Positions 12,873 to 24,371 of a stretch of DNA of 38,592 nucleotides are shown here, one piece after another. The DNA comes from Dinochytrium kinnereticum (lineage: Eukaryota > Chytridiomycota > Chytridiomycetes > Chytridiales > Chytridiaceae), in assembly GCA_027604005.1 (NCBI GenBank), contig JADGJT010000223.1:1-38592 (forward strand). Direction: 5' to 3'. A program made the translations under genes and the position numbers. Positions within the stretch are counted from its first letter, which is position 1; each line of letters begins with the position of its first letter. Under the pieces are notes generated by a model. The model saw nothing but the letters and a program-made list of their open reading frames with translations, made no database searches and was not told the DNA's origin.

Positions 12873-13465
12873 CGCACAGCACAGCTGGTGAACCAGACAG
12901 GTCAGAAGGCACACAATCCAAGACAGAGAAGCGACCTGGAGAGCATCGGTGGCATGGATTCCTACCTGTGCATCTGAGAAGAGAGTGGGGATGGAGGGGT
13001 TGAAGGGGTGGTTGGTTGCGGGCACTCCAGAATACTAGAAGTCACACACGCAGACACCCAAACCATCCTCTCACCCTCTCACAGTCAAAGTTGAAATATG
13101 ACAATGGAATCAGCCAATGGGGATACAGAGGCATGCCACACGTGACCTTCCCTTCCCCTTTTCAAAGTCCGCCTCTATTAGTTGTAGCAGTGGTGAATAG
13201 AATTAAGAATGGAGCAAGCACCTGCATCTGCCAGCCAGGTACTCCAGTTATCTTGCTTGGTTCAGTATGGCTGTAAACACCGGGATGCTGCTCACATGCA
13301 GGAGATGACACGATATCAGGTCACTGACGCGCGCAGGGTTTGTTCTCTTTCAGCATTTCTCTCCAGCAGTCAGTCATAGCAGTGATGATGATACATAAGC
13401 ACTGGTGATTGATAGAGCCGATGAAAGAGATGCAGGTGCTTTGTTATTATCTGTTATTTTATTAT

Positions 13466-13485
13466 TTTAATTTAATTTAATTTAA
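13466..13485. repeat. (TTTAA)4 pentanucleotide repeat
   Basis: Four perfect TTTAA units lie in the AT-rich block upstream of the APSES gene, next to further TTA/ATT-rich tracts up to 13720. Confidence 0.8.
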
Positions 13486-13721
13486 TTTTATAATTTATTA
13501 TTATGTTTATGCTGTTGTTGTTGTTGTAATACATTGAGGGTACATATGTTTATTATTATTATTGATTCATTCATTTATCAGAATTAATATATAGCATTTT
13601 GAGTTGAATTGTTATAATTTAATATTTATTATTTAATTTTATTATTATGTATTATTTTAAATTGAACAATTATTATTATTATTAACAACGACTCAATTAA
13701 TAAATAATAATAATAATTAGA

Positions 13722-16700
13722 ATGTTCAGCAGTGACTTGATGGACAACAACGCATTTGGTGCTGCTGCTGACCACACCGTCTCTGCACACACAACTCTCC
13801 ACCACACACTGATGCTGCTGCCACCACCACCACCATCCGCATGCCCCCGTGCTCCCAACCCCCCGCTGCCGCATGACCTGCCACCAACCACCACCGCATC
13901 TGCTCTGGACGCAACACTCATCATAAAACCACCACCCATCCCTCCATCCCACACCACTGCGCAGCCCTCCATGGTGGCCGCGCTGCTGGACTGCCATCCT
14001 GCTTCCTCCTCCGCCTGCGAATGCGTCCCCAGTTGCCGCAGTGCTGACAATGCGCCCCAAGCAGCAGCTGCTGCAGCACCAGAAACGGCCTCATGGGCAG
14101 CTGCTGCAGGAATTGCCAATTCTGGGCGATTGTCCCACTCCCCTCCCCCGTCCTTGTCAGCAGCAACCACTTTGGCTTCCCCACCCTCGCCCTCCCCATC
14201 GCCCTCAACACCCCGCGCAGCCTGCTCACCCCCTGTGGCCGCCGCCGCCGCTGCACCCGACGTCTCCGCCATCCTCCCCGCTTCTGATTCATCCCTGGAG
14301 GACGCGTCCCCGTCGCTGCTGCATCTGGAGGAACCGGTCTGGACGATGGACGACCTCCCGTCAGCCACATCCGCCGCATCTTCGTCCATTGCCGCTGCCA
14401 TGGCGGATCACCCCTTCTTTCATCACCACCACGAGCTCTCATCGTTCAGGCAGGAGCCTCCGAGAATGCTGAAGCCTAATGCTGCAGCCCTTGGCGCCGT
14501 CATGGCGACGTTGCCCTGCATGAACATGATGGATCTTTCTCTGGATCAGGACGGTGATGACATCATGCGGGTGGCTGTCGTCGATTCGCCCTCCTTCAGC
14601 ATGAATGATTCTTCCACCTGCATGCCGATTTTTTCGTCTTCATGTGCGGATCAGGAGTCTCCTCGCATGCCAAGTGGGTCTGGGGGGTGTGATCCGTCAC
14701 CTGCTGCCTATGCCTGTGGACCTGGGGTGGTCAATGGGATGTCAACTTCCAGCCTGGGTGCTGTGTTTGAAGCATCCAGTCTGCAAAACGACCACTCAGG
14801 CGTTGAGACTCCCGCATCCATTTCAATCGACTGCGATGCAACGGAGATTCCGCCCCAAGCCCCTTATCAACCGCCATTCACCTTCCCGCGGGGTCGCGGA
14901 GGCCATCGTGAAAGGACAGGCTCTTTTATTGAGGAACTTCATTTGCCCATGGCGACGCCTTGCTCTGCTAGAACCTTCTTAACCCTAGGACAGCTGTTAC
15001 CCCCACCTTCATCCTCGGCCACCCCATCATCAGCCATTTCCCACCACAGCCTGATGCCAAATTCACACTCAGACCAGGCGCCAGTTTCCGCTGACGCCGA
15101 CATGGGAATGGACGTTGAGGCCGCCGCCGCCGCCGCCGCCGCCGCCTACTTTTCTCACATTTTGCCTTACTCGGAAGAGCAACAAACCATTCAAGAAGAC
15201 ACTGCCAACTTCTCATCATCCAGCTTACCGAAATCCGCTGGACGGTTTGGGTTTGAGGGGGCTGCTGAGAACCACACTGATGCTGCTACCGCCGCTGCTA
15301 TTGCCGCCGCCGGAGCGTTGGGGCTTGATTTGGCTGCGTTGGGGCTTTTAGATCATAACAGGACGACGGTGGAAGGCGTTGCGAAGACCATAGGAGATTT
15401 TGATTCCTCCTCGCATCAGTTTGGAGATGGGAATGTGGAGGATGGGTTGGAAGCGTCTTTGTTTTCGCCAATGTATTTGCCGCCTTCATCGGATGGATTG
15501 ATGCCGTATGATTCGGGTGTGAGGGAGGAGGGAGGTGGGGATGGGATGATGCTTTGTGATGAGGTCGGGAGTGTTGAGGAGGATTTGAGGTACTTGCATC
15601 GGAGGCATTCGTTTAGCTGCGCTTCGCAGGGCCTTGTGTCTCTTTATGAGGTGAATGCGTTGGCCATGTTACCACCACTTGGGTCAGGTCGAAGGGGGTC
15701 AATATCAAAGGTGACTACTCTTTTGTATACACAGACACACATCTATTTACTCTGCCTATACCCTTTTTCACAGCGCCAACACCCTTATCTAGATACCCCA
15801 TCCATCCATCAAGGGCACCCTCATACCTTCTCCCCGCAAATGCACCTCAACCATCATCTCTCAACAGGCCCACTCCTCTTCCACTCAGGCACATCCACCA
15901 CACCCTTCCTGATGCAATCCAAACCATCCGACCTGTCATCCTCTCTATTCACAACCACCACCCAACCTAATCCCAAAAAACAACCCCGTCGAAAATCTGC
16001 ATCAGCCCTCTTAGCCTCTTCAGGCCTCACCTCGGTTTCTTCCCCTCTCTCAATGTCTTTCAATCAAGGGTGGGAAGGTGGGAGAACGAGTCGTGTCAAA
16101 TGTGCTCCTACTGGTGGAGGGGGGAGTACTGGTGGAAGAATGAGGCGACCCTCTGCGCCAGCGATTTCGTCAACCGCCATGATGGGTGTGGAGATAACAG
16201 CATCTCCTCCTTGGCCTTCCCCACCCGTCTCCTTGTCCTCTTCAGCGTCTGCTTCACCACCACATTTGACAAACGAGGAGGACGTGGTTTTGGAAGGAGG
16301 AGGGAGGAGCTCCTCAAGTGGGCGGAGAACGACTTCACGGTACGCTGCCACCGTGCATTTGGGGAGGAAACGACCTTTACGACACGCAGCCGATGACCCT
16401 CCCGAGCTCGACGTCACTCCCAATGATGAAGCCACCACTCCCGACGAAACCTCCGAAACCCCTCGCACACCGCATCACCAAGACTCTCCGACGATCCAAC
16501 CAATCTCATCACGAACGAAGAAGGCTGGGAAGGAACCTGGTCAAGTGACGCCTGAGGTTGGGAGCGGTAAGGTGGTTGAGAAGACGTATTCCACTGTGAC
16601 GGTCATAGAGATGGTTTTTCCGAATGGGATGGCGATCATGAGACGGAGGAGTGATGGGTGGATCAATGCGACGCATTTGTTGAAGGTGGCGGGGTTTTTG

Positions 16701-17034
16701 GATAAGGCTAAGAGGACTAAGGTGCTTGAGAAGGATGTGCATTGTTGTCAGCACGAGAAGATTCAGGGGGGATATGGGAGGTATCAGGGGACTTGGTGGG
16801 TTTGCTTTGCTTTGGGTTTTGCCTAGCGCGCATTTTTTCTGTTTTATTTGTTGAACTTTTTTTTCCATGCCTTATTTTTTTTTTTTTTGCCGTTGGCGTT
16901 AGCACCGTACTAATTGCCGACTTTCTTTTTTACCTTTCTTTTTGAATAGGGTGCCTGTTGATGCCGCAAGGCAGATTGCGACAAAGTTTGGAGTATATGA
17001 TCTTGTTGAAATGATTCTAGAAACGTGGCCTTGA
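13722..17034 (+). CDS. APSES (KilA-N-type) DNA-binding transcription factor
   Basis: Exons 13722-15710, 15774-16795 and 16950-17034 give 1,031 residues. The last ~99 residues are a clear APSES domain of the Mbp1/Swi4/StuA class: YSTVTVIEMVFPNG, MRRRSDGWINATHLLKVAG, KAKRTKVLEKDV, then HEKIQGGYGRYQGTWVPVD split across the last intron (TG|G of Trp). The protein stops about 30 residues after that motif, with no ankyrin repeats. The first ~930 residues are low-complexity (Ala, Ser, Pro, His and acidic runs, including nine Ala codons at 15120-15146) and probably disordered activation or regulatory sequence. The first intron proposed here (15711-15773, 63 bp, GTGACT...TTTCACAG) is a multiple of three without a stop, so a 1,052-residue unspliced form is possible. 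APSES factors control cell-cycle entry or development in fungi; which role applies here cannot be told. Confidence 0.9.
15120..15146 (+). repeat. (GCC)9 poly-alanine tract
   Basis: Nine GCC codons in a row encode a poly-Ala run in the disordered N-terminal part of the APSES protein. Using one codon throughout suggests expansion by slippage. Confidence 0.85.
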
Positions 17035-18811
17035 CCTGCTAATTATCTGCTCTACCATGCCCTTCGACCTTCCGATTCTTTTTTTGTTTCTCACCCTCTT
17101 CTTGTACTATTTTGTTCTTCCCTTAGATTCTTTTTTTTCTCCTTTTCTCAATTGGGGTCATCCTCTGCCCTTGCTTACTATCATTATTCCTATTTGGGTC
17201 TCGTCTTGGTTTTTGGGTTTGGTTTTGTCTTCTCCCGTAGAGATTTTCCGGGATGTTGGTTCTTCCTCTTATTGATCGCTGTCATGTTGCGTCTGACTCA
17301 GTTTTTTTATTCTGTTGAGGCGACTTTTTTTTTTTTTTTTTTTGTTTTGCTGTGGAGCTGCCTTTTTTTTGTGTTATTGTTGTCTTTTTTGTTGCTCGTT
17401 TTTTGCGTCTACCTTTTTCTTCCTCCTTCCTTTTTTCTGGTTTAGAGCAATGGCCATCTTTTTTATTTTACTTTATAGGGGCTAACTTCTTAGGTTAGGT
17501 TTTTTTTGGTTTTTTCCTTCCCCCCCCTTTTATTATTTCCGCTCTCGCCTCTGCTATTCTTGGTTTCTAATATTTTGATGACGTATTTCTTTCTTTTTTA
17601 TTTTAGTTTCTCAATTTGGTTTCTTCTCGCTTGTGTGTTTTGTAGACGCATGTCTCCTTCCTTTTTTTTTTTTCTTTTTTTCTCTTTTTCTTTTGTCGTA
17701 GGCCTGTGTGTCGCATACCAACTGCCCGTCTAGCTGTTATATGTATTGATTTTAGCTGAGTTGTGCGAATTCTTTATCTGTTTTCTCTCTTGACGTTTTG
17801 CGTCAAAATTCTTCTAATTCCTGTTTGTTGGGGGGGGAAGGTGTGTGGAGATGGAGTTGTGTGTGTGTGGGGGGGGGTGTTGGGGGCTAGTTGATGGTTG
17901 GAGGAAAGCGTTTTTTATCCCGATTGGTTATTTCACCTCCAATTTGAGTGTACTTCTTTCCTTGCCTTTTTTTTTTTCTTTTCCTTTGTTTGCTCGTGGT
18001 TCTAGCGGCTTGATGGAAGCTGTTTTGGATTTTATCTGCGGAACAGCCCAGTTTTCCTTTCAAGACCTGGGTTGACGCGTTTTGTCGTTTGACGCCTTTT
18101 GTTTTTTTGGGGGGGGCGGGGCGGGGGATGGGGTTGCTTGTTGTTGCTGGAACCGTCGCCCCACTCTTTCGTGCAATAGTTTTAGCACAATTCACGACTT
18201 TTATATAGATGTATTGCTATGGAGTTGCAATCTTTACCGCTTACGCATTTCTCGAGGAACAAAATATACTGTATACCTTCTTTTACCCTGCTTTTTTTTG
18301 GGGGGTTGTTGTTATGGTGTCTAGTGTGTTGGGAGGACAAGCTTGTGGTGTTGATATGGACGCTGTGTTGGTTCTTGGAGATTTGTTGGGAGCTATTTGC
18401 TTCCTCTTACAAGTTAACCAGATCTATGTATCGTAGGCTAGGTTATGTAGGGACCTAAGGGGGGTACCTTCAAAACAGATATATTTATTTTTATTTGTCT
18501 TGAAGCCTTAGTTTTCTTGGGATCGTGGCAAGGAATATTATTTATTTTCTCTGCTTTCCTGCCCCTTTCTTTAGACTTTCTTATTTTATTAACTGCGACC
18601 GTGTTCGTGTATCTGTCTTTCTTGGTTCCTCCCTCGTGTGGTGTGAAGAAGGGGACGCGTCATTGGTACCATTACATACGTACGCAAAGAGAAAAGTAGC
18701 TTAAAGGCGTTAGACTTTTTGTTCCAACCCGTTTCCACTTTCAAATTTTATTTATTCACACCAAACAAAACTGAGAGCCTTGACTCCATCTGTACCCATC
18801 CCCAAAAACCG
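17035..18811. other. 1.8 kb strongly T-rich region downstream of the APSES gene
   Basis: The plus strand is dominated by T runs (for example 17327-17343, 17660-17695, 17965-17980) with scattered G runs near 17830-17880 and 18107-18128. All open frames in it are Phe/Leu-rich and hydrophobic, as expected from T-rich sequence, and none has a recognisable motif. It probably includes the APSES 3' UTR and, near the end, the promoter of the small secreted protein gene. Confidence 0.5.
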
Positions 18812-19342
18812 ATGATGCGTTGGCACACACTCCTTCCGCTCATTGCATTCACCCTCGTCGCGCTGCTTATCCCAGGCGTCCCAGCTCCAGGATGTTATCT
18901 TGGCCACTGTTACCGCATTGTTGAGGGAAGTGGATGCTGCCTGACGAGTCCAACTGGCCAGGGATTGCAGAGCTGCAGGTTTGTAATGATTTGAGGGGGG
19001 AGGGGGTGGTTTTTTTGGGGGCTTCAGCTTCCGTCCGATTTACCAAGTTAAAATTTAATGATTTGGACAAATATAGCTGTCCGAACGATGCGTACGCATG
19101 CGAGAATGAGGTTTGTGTCGTGGTTGACTCTTTTCATGTTGTTTTTTTTTGTTGTTGCCATTACATTATTGTTTTTCATGGGGTCTATTCTATTTCTTTT
19201 ATGTCCAAGTTGCGGGTTTATTTCTTTATTTGCGTTGGGTGTTTTCAAGGTCTGGTGATCTTATGCGGATGCTAACTCTTTTCGCGGTATGTTGGATGCG
19301 TAGAATTGCGTTTGGAATTGGCCCTGTACTGGATCTTGCTGA
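18812..19342 (+). CDS. Small secreted cysteine-rich protein, unknown family
   Basis: Three exons (18812-18978, 19077-19110, 19304-19342) join in frame to a 79-residue protein. Residues 1-25 are a typical signal peptide (MMRWHTLLPLIAFTLVALL, then a likely cut after VPA). The mature ~54 residues hold ten cysteines, spaced C-x4-C-x8-CC-x11-C-x-C-x6-C-x4-C-x5-C-x3-C, ending on Cys just before the stop. Donors are GTTTGT twice; acceptors are ATATAG and GCGTAG; phases match. The even cysteine number and size suggest a disulfide-rich extracellular peptide. I do not recognise the family. Small effector, antimicrobial or wall-associated peptides are all possible. An in-frame extension to an ATG at 18719 exists but would bury the signal peptide, so the inner ATG is preferred. 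Confidence 0.75.
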
Positions 19343-20501
19343 GTTTGGAGGTTTTTTCTGACGTGCGATCATGTCCAAAAGGCCTGTTGAGGAAGGAGGG
19401 GTTTTTGGGATGCTGATCAAGCATTGCTGTGAACCTGCAGGGCTTGCGACGGGTTGGTTCAGAAGAAATGTCGGTGATGTTTGATCTTTTGTCGAGGGGA
19501 TGGCATGATGATGTCACAGAATAAAAGAGGTTGCTGAAATGAATGAGGTGTTGATGTGGAGTTTACATTTACTGCCATTGCTGGGTGGCTAAATTGGAAA
19601 AATATAGAACTGAGTAGGCAGATTCTAGAGCCTAGGTGGCGGAGGGTAATGATGAAGGCATTGCAAAGAAGATTCTCACTTGGAGAGCTATACCTCACAA
19701 GTGGCTTAGAGGAGTTGATTGTAATGGACGCGCACGGGAAATCTCAGCTCGTTGATATCAGGAGATTAAAGAGAATGATGCAGATATCTTCCTGCCTCCT
19801 GTATGAGACAATAATGCAGTATTCGGATTACGCAAGATTTGAACGGTAGTTGACGGGAAAACGCGCCAGATATAGCCAGTAGCAATGGCCTGCAAGAGAT
19901 CTCAAATTTCAATGAAAAGCAACGAGTAAAAAATAGTTTACTCATATCAGTAGGTTATCTTGCGACCGAGTGTAAATGTAGTTGTTTGCATGGGTAGTTG
20001 AGGAATATGGGAGGCGAATAACGAAACGCGAAAGAAAGATCTCGAGGCAAATGTGAAGATGGATTACGGTGATTCAAAGGCACGGTGATTCCCCAACAAC
20101 AGCCAGGACAGTGATAAATTTGTCTTGGTCGGAACGCTGGTGAGGTGAGTGGCCAAGGCCAGACTTGCGGCGATGTAACAACAGGGCGGCGGAGGATGAG
20201 CTGGTGGTGGCCTGTGCAAATGCAATTGACATCACACCAGGTGATTATCACCCGCTAAACTTCAAATTTACGAAGGCGTTAATCCTGAGCATCTCCAAGC
20301 GTGTAGCGAGCAGGGCTGGCTTTCATCCCACCCCCGCCTTCGGACCCTTGAGACCACCTTGAGACGGAATCAAAAAAGACTGAGGCGGTGTGACGGCATC
20401 TTTTCAAAATCATTCCACCAATTTTTTTGTTCAGGTTGAGCAAACTCCGCTTGTTGTAGAGGCCCGTCCGTCCCGTTAAGACGCACTAAAAGGTTCATTC
20501 A
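19343..20501. other. Intergenic region, no supported gene
   Basis: A plus-strand frame is open from about 19556 to 19849, but its first codon is GTG and its product matches nothing I know. Minus-strand frames here are likewise unconvincing. The region should contain the 3' UTR of the cysteine-rich protein gene and the promoter of the zinc-cluster gene at 20502. Confidence 0.4.
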
Positions 20502-21893
20502 ATGCACGGCGGCGCTCATCAAGTGACGGATCTAGACGGGGATAGTCAGAGGGAGAGGTTTCGTGCATTTGCTACGGCGCACAACTTCACTCGGCTGCTT
20601 CAAAGGCATGCTCCAAGCGCTGAGCAGAGGAACAATGCTCTGGTGAGTTACGAAAAAGTCTGCACCTGTTGTTGCTGGATTTTTTTTTTTTTAGCTAACG
20701 CCGCTCTCGCTGTTTCGTCTATAGATAGCAGCCTCGAACCTTGAGAGGTGGGAGCACTACGCCAGAAGGATGCAGCGTGCTCGCTCAGAAGGTGCTGCTG
20801 ACACTCTGTTCACACCAGCCCCTACCCGAACCCAGTCTCCAATCTTGAGACCTGGAACTGGTCAGAGAATGCATGTCACTTCCATGGCGTCTAGGCATCC
20901 ACCTCACTTTCCACCTCGCAATTCCATGGATTTCATTCAACAGGTCAAGCAAAGTGTCGCTCAGCTTCGGCAGCCTCACCGTCAAGGCATCCCTTCGAAT
21001 GGGATGACTGTCCTTACCCCTCCTCAAATCTCCATCCGCCTTCCCCAACCATCCATGAGCATGAACGGTCAGCCATCCCATCAGAAGAACCCACCAGTCC
21101 CTGAGTACAAGCCCGCATCCCTCCCCACACCCCCCCTTACCGGCACCCTCCTCAAGCCATCTACTTCCGAACCCATCGTAAGACCTCCTTACTCCAGCGC
21201 CATCCCAAGGCCCCCGCCCTCTGCTCACCTTCCTGGGCCATCTATATCCTTACCCGTTTCAACAACACCACTACCATCCAAGCCCCCCAGCTCTGGCACT
21301 GTCCCTAAGCTGCCCAGCACTTCCAGCTCTCTCCCTTGCGCTGACATGCTCTTCATGCATGGGAAAATTCTTGGGCCGCTTATCAAACTCCCCGGCGCCG
21401 CTCCTACAGAATCCGACGGGATTCAGCTGGTTCAAATGCCCATTATAGCACTTCCCTCGGCTGCTCGTGCTGGAGAGCCTTCATCCGCGTCTCGTATGGC
21501 CAAGCATCCATCCATTTCACTCAAGGCTAAGCAACCATCCATCTCACTCACGAAGTACTCGTCCGCCAGGGCTGCTGCTCAGATTTTGAAAAGAGGGTAC
21601 AGGGGTCAGACGGATCACGTTTCTATCGCATGCATTCACTGCAAGAAGGCTGGGAAGAAGTGCTCAATTGAGAGGCCGTGCTCCCGCTGCATCAGGCTCT
21701 GCAGGGAGGGGTGCGTTGATGCTCCGAGAAAGCCGAGGTTGATTGGTTTTAAACGGGGACCATACCAAAAAAAGGTGAGATATTAGATCTTTAGAGGTCG
21801 GTCTAACCTCTGCTTATCTGTTAGTTTGGTGTGCCGAAAGAAGGGAAATCGGTGGGCCAGGTCGAGGACAACAATGAGATGCAGGACGAGTAG
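20502..21893 (+). CDS. Putative transcription factor with C-terminal Zn2Cys6-like cluster
   Basis: Exons 20502-20642, 20725-21774 and 21825-21893 give 419 residues. A short charged N-terminus (GDSQRERFRAFATAHNFTRL) is followed by about 260 residues rich in Pro and Ser, probably disordered. Near the end (about residues 350-377) is C-x2-C-x6-C-x5-C-x2-C-x7-C, read as CIHCKKAGKKC, PCSRC and GCVD, followed by the basic run FKRGPYQKK. This matches the fungal GAL4-type binuclear zinc cluster, with an extra Cys inside the last loop (IRLCREGC). The cluster is unusual in lying at the C-terminus rather than the N-terminus. A DNA-binding regulatory role is inferred from the domain; targets are unknown. 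Introns are 82 and 50 bp. Confidence 0.8.
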
Positions 21894-22149
21894 CTTAAGC
21901 AAAGTGCTCATCCCTCGTAATTGGATCTATGTTAGTCTAGATGCTTGTTTGTGTTTAATTTGCTGTTTGTATGTACGTATTTTTGGTTATGTTATTACGG
22001 AGAGAGAAAAAAAAGAGAGGGTGGTGGTGTATGAACATTTAACTTCAACAAGTGTGAAAGAGATCAAATATATTTTTATTGTTATGTTAAACGAATAAAT
22101 GCATGCTGGAAAAAGCAAGAGTCCCTACCCTATATTCGTTTCCACCTTG

Positions 22150-24371
22150 TCAATCCGCTAACTGCTGGACTATTCTCTTCATTTCCTCTGAATATAAATG
22201 TGGTCAGCCACTGATCTCAGATATGGAGGACAGATAATTAAGTAGGGAATCTCACCGCCAATTTCAGTTAATAAAGCATCTCCTTTCGGTAGAACAAGAT
22301 AAAGGCACCGCCTGGAGAACCTCTGACCAACAATCCATAAATCACCCGAAGTCTTCATCACCACTTCCTTCAAGCTTAACCTTTAGAAGTGGAACAAAGA
22401 AGAAAGAGCTGGCATTAAAGGAGGCAAACCGGGGAAAGAAATAAAAGGTCAATGCCCACCTTTCCATCTCAGAATGCAAGTCTGTGATTGACTGAATAAC
22501 ATCACTCGTAATCACCGTGGATTTGGTTGCGCCAATCGTTGTTCGCACTGCAAGGCTAATGCCGTTAAAGAAAAGGTACCGGTACGGATTCTCCTGTGAC
22601 TCCCTAAATAATACAATTATCACAGTGTAAGTAGCAATCACCAAGAAAACAGGATTCATGCAGAAGTGCCAAAGGCAGAAATCCTCACAAGGCTTTCTTT
22701 GACTTAAGCCATGTCTCTCCGAAAGATTGCACTAGGGTTGGGAGTCGACTGTGTAGTATAGAACGAAGAGATATATAGAACTCAGGCTTATTCAGGAGGG
22801 AAAGCCCGTTGTTGCCTTCCGCCTCGCAAAAAAATGCCACGGTCGTATCTTCTTCAAACTTGTTTAAAGTGTAAGAATTTAGTAAATATCAAAGAAATCA
22901 AAAGGGGGATTAAAACTCAGCAAAAGCTATTATATTGACAAGTGAGAAAGTTAAAATATAAGTTGAGCGTACCTGATATACTAGAGTTTTATACTCTCTC
23001 CTATCCTTTCCTACAAATAGAGTTTTCGCCCCCCAAGCCTCTTGCTCCTCCTGAGTGGAAAGCAGACCCGGTGAATCAGGATCCTCTGGTCCGATAATGA
23101 ATCCAGAAAAGGGGGGAGGTACAGGCGCAGGTCTTTTGTAGAAAAAAGGGGACATCCCGCTGCTTTGGTTCGTGGAAGTAGACGTAGTTGAAGGAAGTTG
23201 GGGGTCTCTTTCGGAAACAGTTGGTGGCATCAGATTCATTCTTCTAGTTGAAATAACAGCCTAATTCGCGTGGCAAAAATTGGAAGTTTTGTGAGTGTTA
23301 TCGGCCTACTTATATTTAGAAGGGAAAAAATCGATTTCTGACCTCGCCCTTTGGCTTAATTTGATTGACAATAAAGTCATCGACTTTTCCAGTTTCGGGG
23401 TTAGTGATATAGTCAAAGAAGAGCCGCAGATCGTGAACGGATGGAAGACCAGAGTAGACAACGTTATGGCGCCAGAGAATGCATACCCCTGTAACCATTG
23501 GGAACTTTTGCTCCAGATCGTTGATAAAAGAAATGAGCTTTAAAAATCCCGGCTGCTGAAGGGTGAGATACGTGATTCCTTTCATAAATTAAGAGCTGAC
23601 GAAGTTATTAATCAAGGCAGTACCACCCAAATTCTCGATAACATCCAGATTCTCGAAGTTAAGCCGATCCAGGTATCTAACAAAAAAATCATCAAGCCTT
23701 TGTTTTAAATATTCTCTTGAGTGCTCCTTTTCCAGCTCAGTAAAAGACTTGCTGAACAGCTTGGAAATCACGGGTCAATAAGAAGAGAATTGGATAATTT
23801 TTGACCCACTCGAAACATATCATAACATCTTTTAATGATACACCTTAACGCAGTTTCGCCTATTGTTCTCGAATATTCAATCTGACGTAGACCATCCTTA
23901 TTTGTTCTGACAGTGTATCCAAACTTTACTTTCTGAACGAGGAATTTAAGAAAAAGACTAGTCATTTTACCTCCTTAACATTAACGAATTGGCTTATTTA
24001 CAAACCAGCGATAACCAGAAACCAGGCTCTGCCTCTAGAAGTGCAACGCGGTGTTTCTCAGTCACAACCGCATCGCAAGGTCTCGACGGTCCAAAGATCC
24101 TGATTTCCAAGAAAGAAGAATGGAAAGTCGATGAAATAATAATAACCTGTAATTAGATGGGGAAAGATTACGACACAATATGAGCTCACGATGTGAAGTT
24201 GACGAGCGCCTGCGCTAGACCAACTTGTCGCATCATCTCGTCGCTTGATGTGTAGAGTGGATGATAAAAGGCAATCTGTTGGTCGGCTGTCTCCTCTTTT
24301 GGGCCCCATGATGGGTTGAAGACGGCGAAATGCGACAGCTCTGGTGGATGTACCTCCATAACGGTGCTCAT
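22150..24371 (-). CDS. CCZ1: Vacuolar fusion protein CCZ1
   Basis: CCZ1 pairs with MON1 to form the guanine-nucleotide exchange factor that activates Rab7/Ypt7 on late endosomes, vacuoles and autophagosomes. Ten exons join in frame: 24371-24190, 24099-24006, 23932-23810, 23759-23627, 23578-23343, 23260-22973, 22858-22689, 22603-22460, 22380-22256, 22187-22150, giving 510 residues (human 482). Family landmarks are FAVFNPSWGPKEE, MMRQVGLAQALVNF, the longin-type stretch YLTLQQPGFLKLISFINDLE, PYRYLFFNGISLAV and the C-terminal LWIVGQRFSRRCLYLVLPK. The 48-bp intron at 23579-23626 removes an in-frame TAA; splicing there restores a gap-free match to the human protein as I remember it. The start is the first ATG before the conserved N-terminus. 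Confidence 0.92.

Larger units (their letters stand above)
12282..13721. promoter_or_regulatory. Divergent intergenic region, lipase / APSES gene
   Basis: The 1.44 kb between two divergently transcribed genes must hold both promoters. I see no gene. Contents are a (CACT)n-like microsatellite at 12832-12872, a mixed-composition stretch to about 13430, then about 290 bp of very AT-rich DNA with (TTTAA)4 at 13466-13485 and several (ATT)n/(AAT)n tracts running to just before the APSES start codon at 13722. I could not assign a TATA box or specific binding sites with confidence. Confidence 0.5.

Noticed and set aside
17057..18699. Several hydrophobic plus-strand open frames that look like membrane proteins
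   Set aside because: They are direct translations of poly-T-rich DNA (Phe/Leu runs), overlap each other in different frames and contain no conserved motif.
23589..23591. CCZ1 as a pseudogene because of an in-frame TAA
   Set aside because: A phase-correct 48-bp intron removes the stop, and all ten exons read cleanly to the conserved C-terminus.
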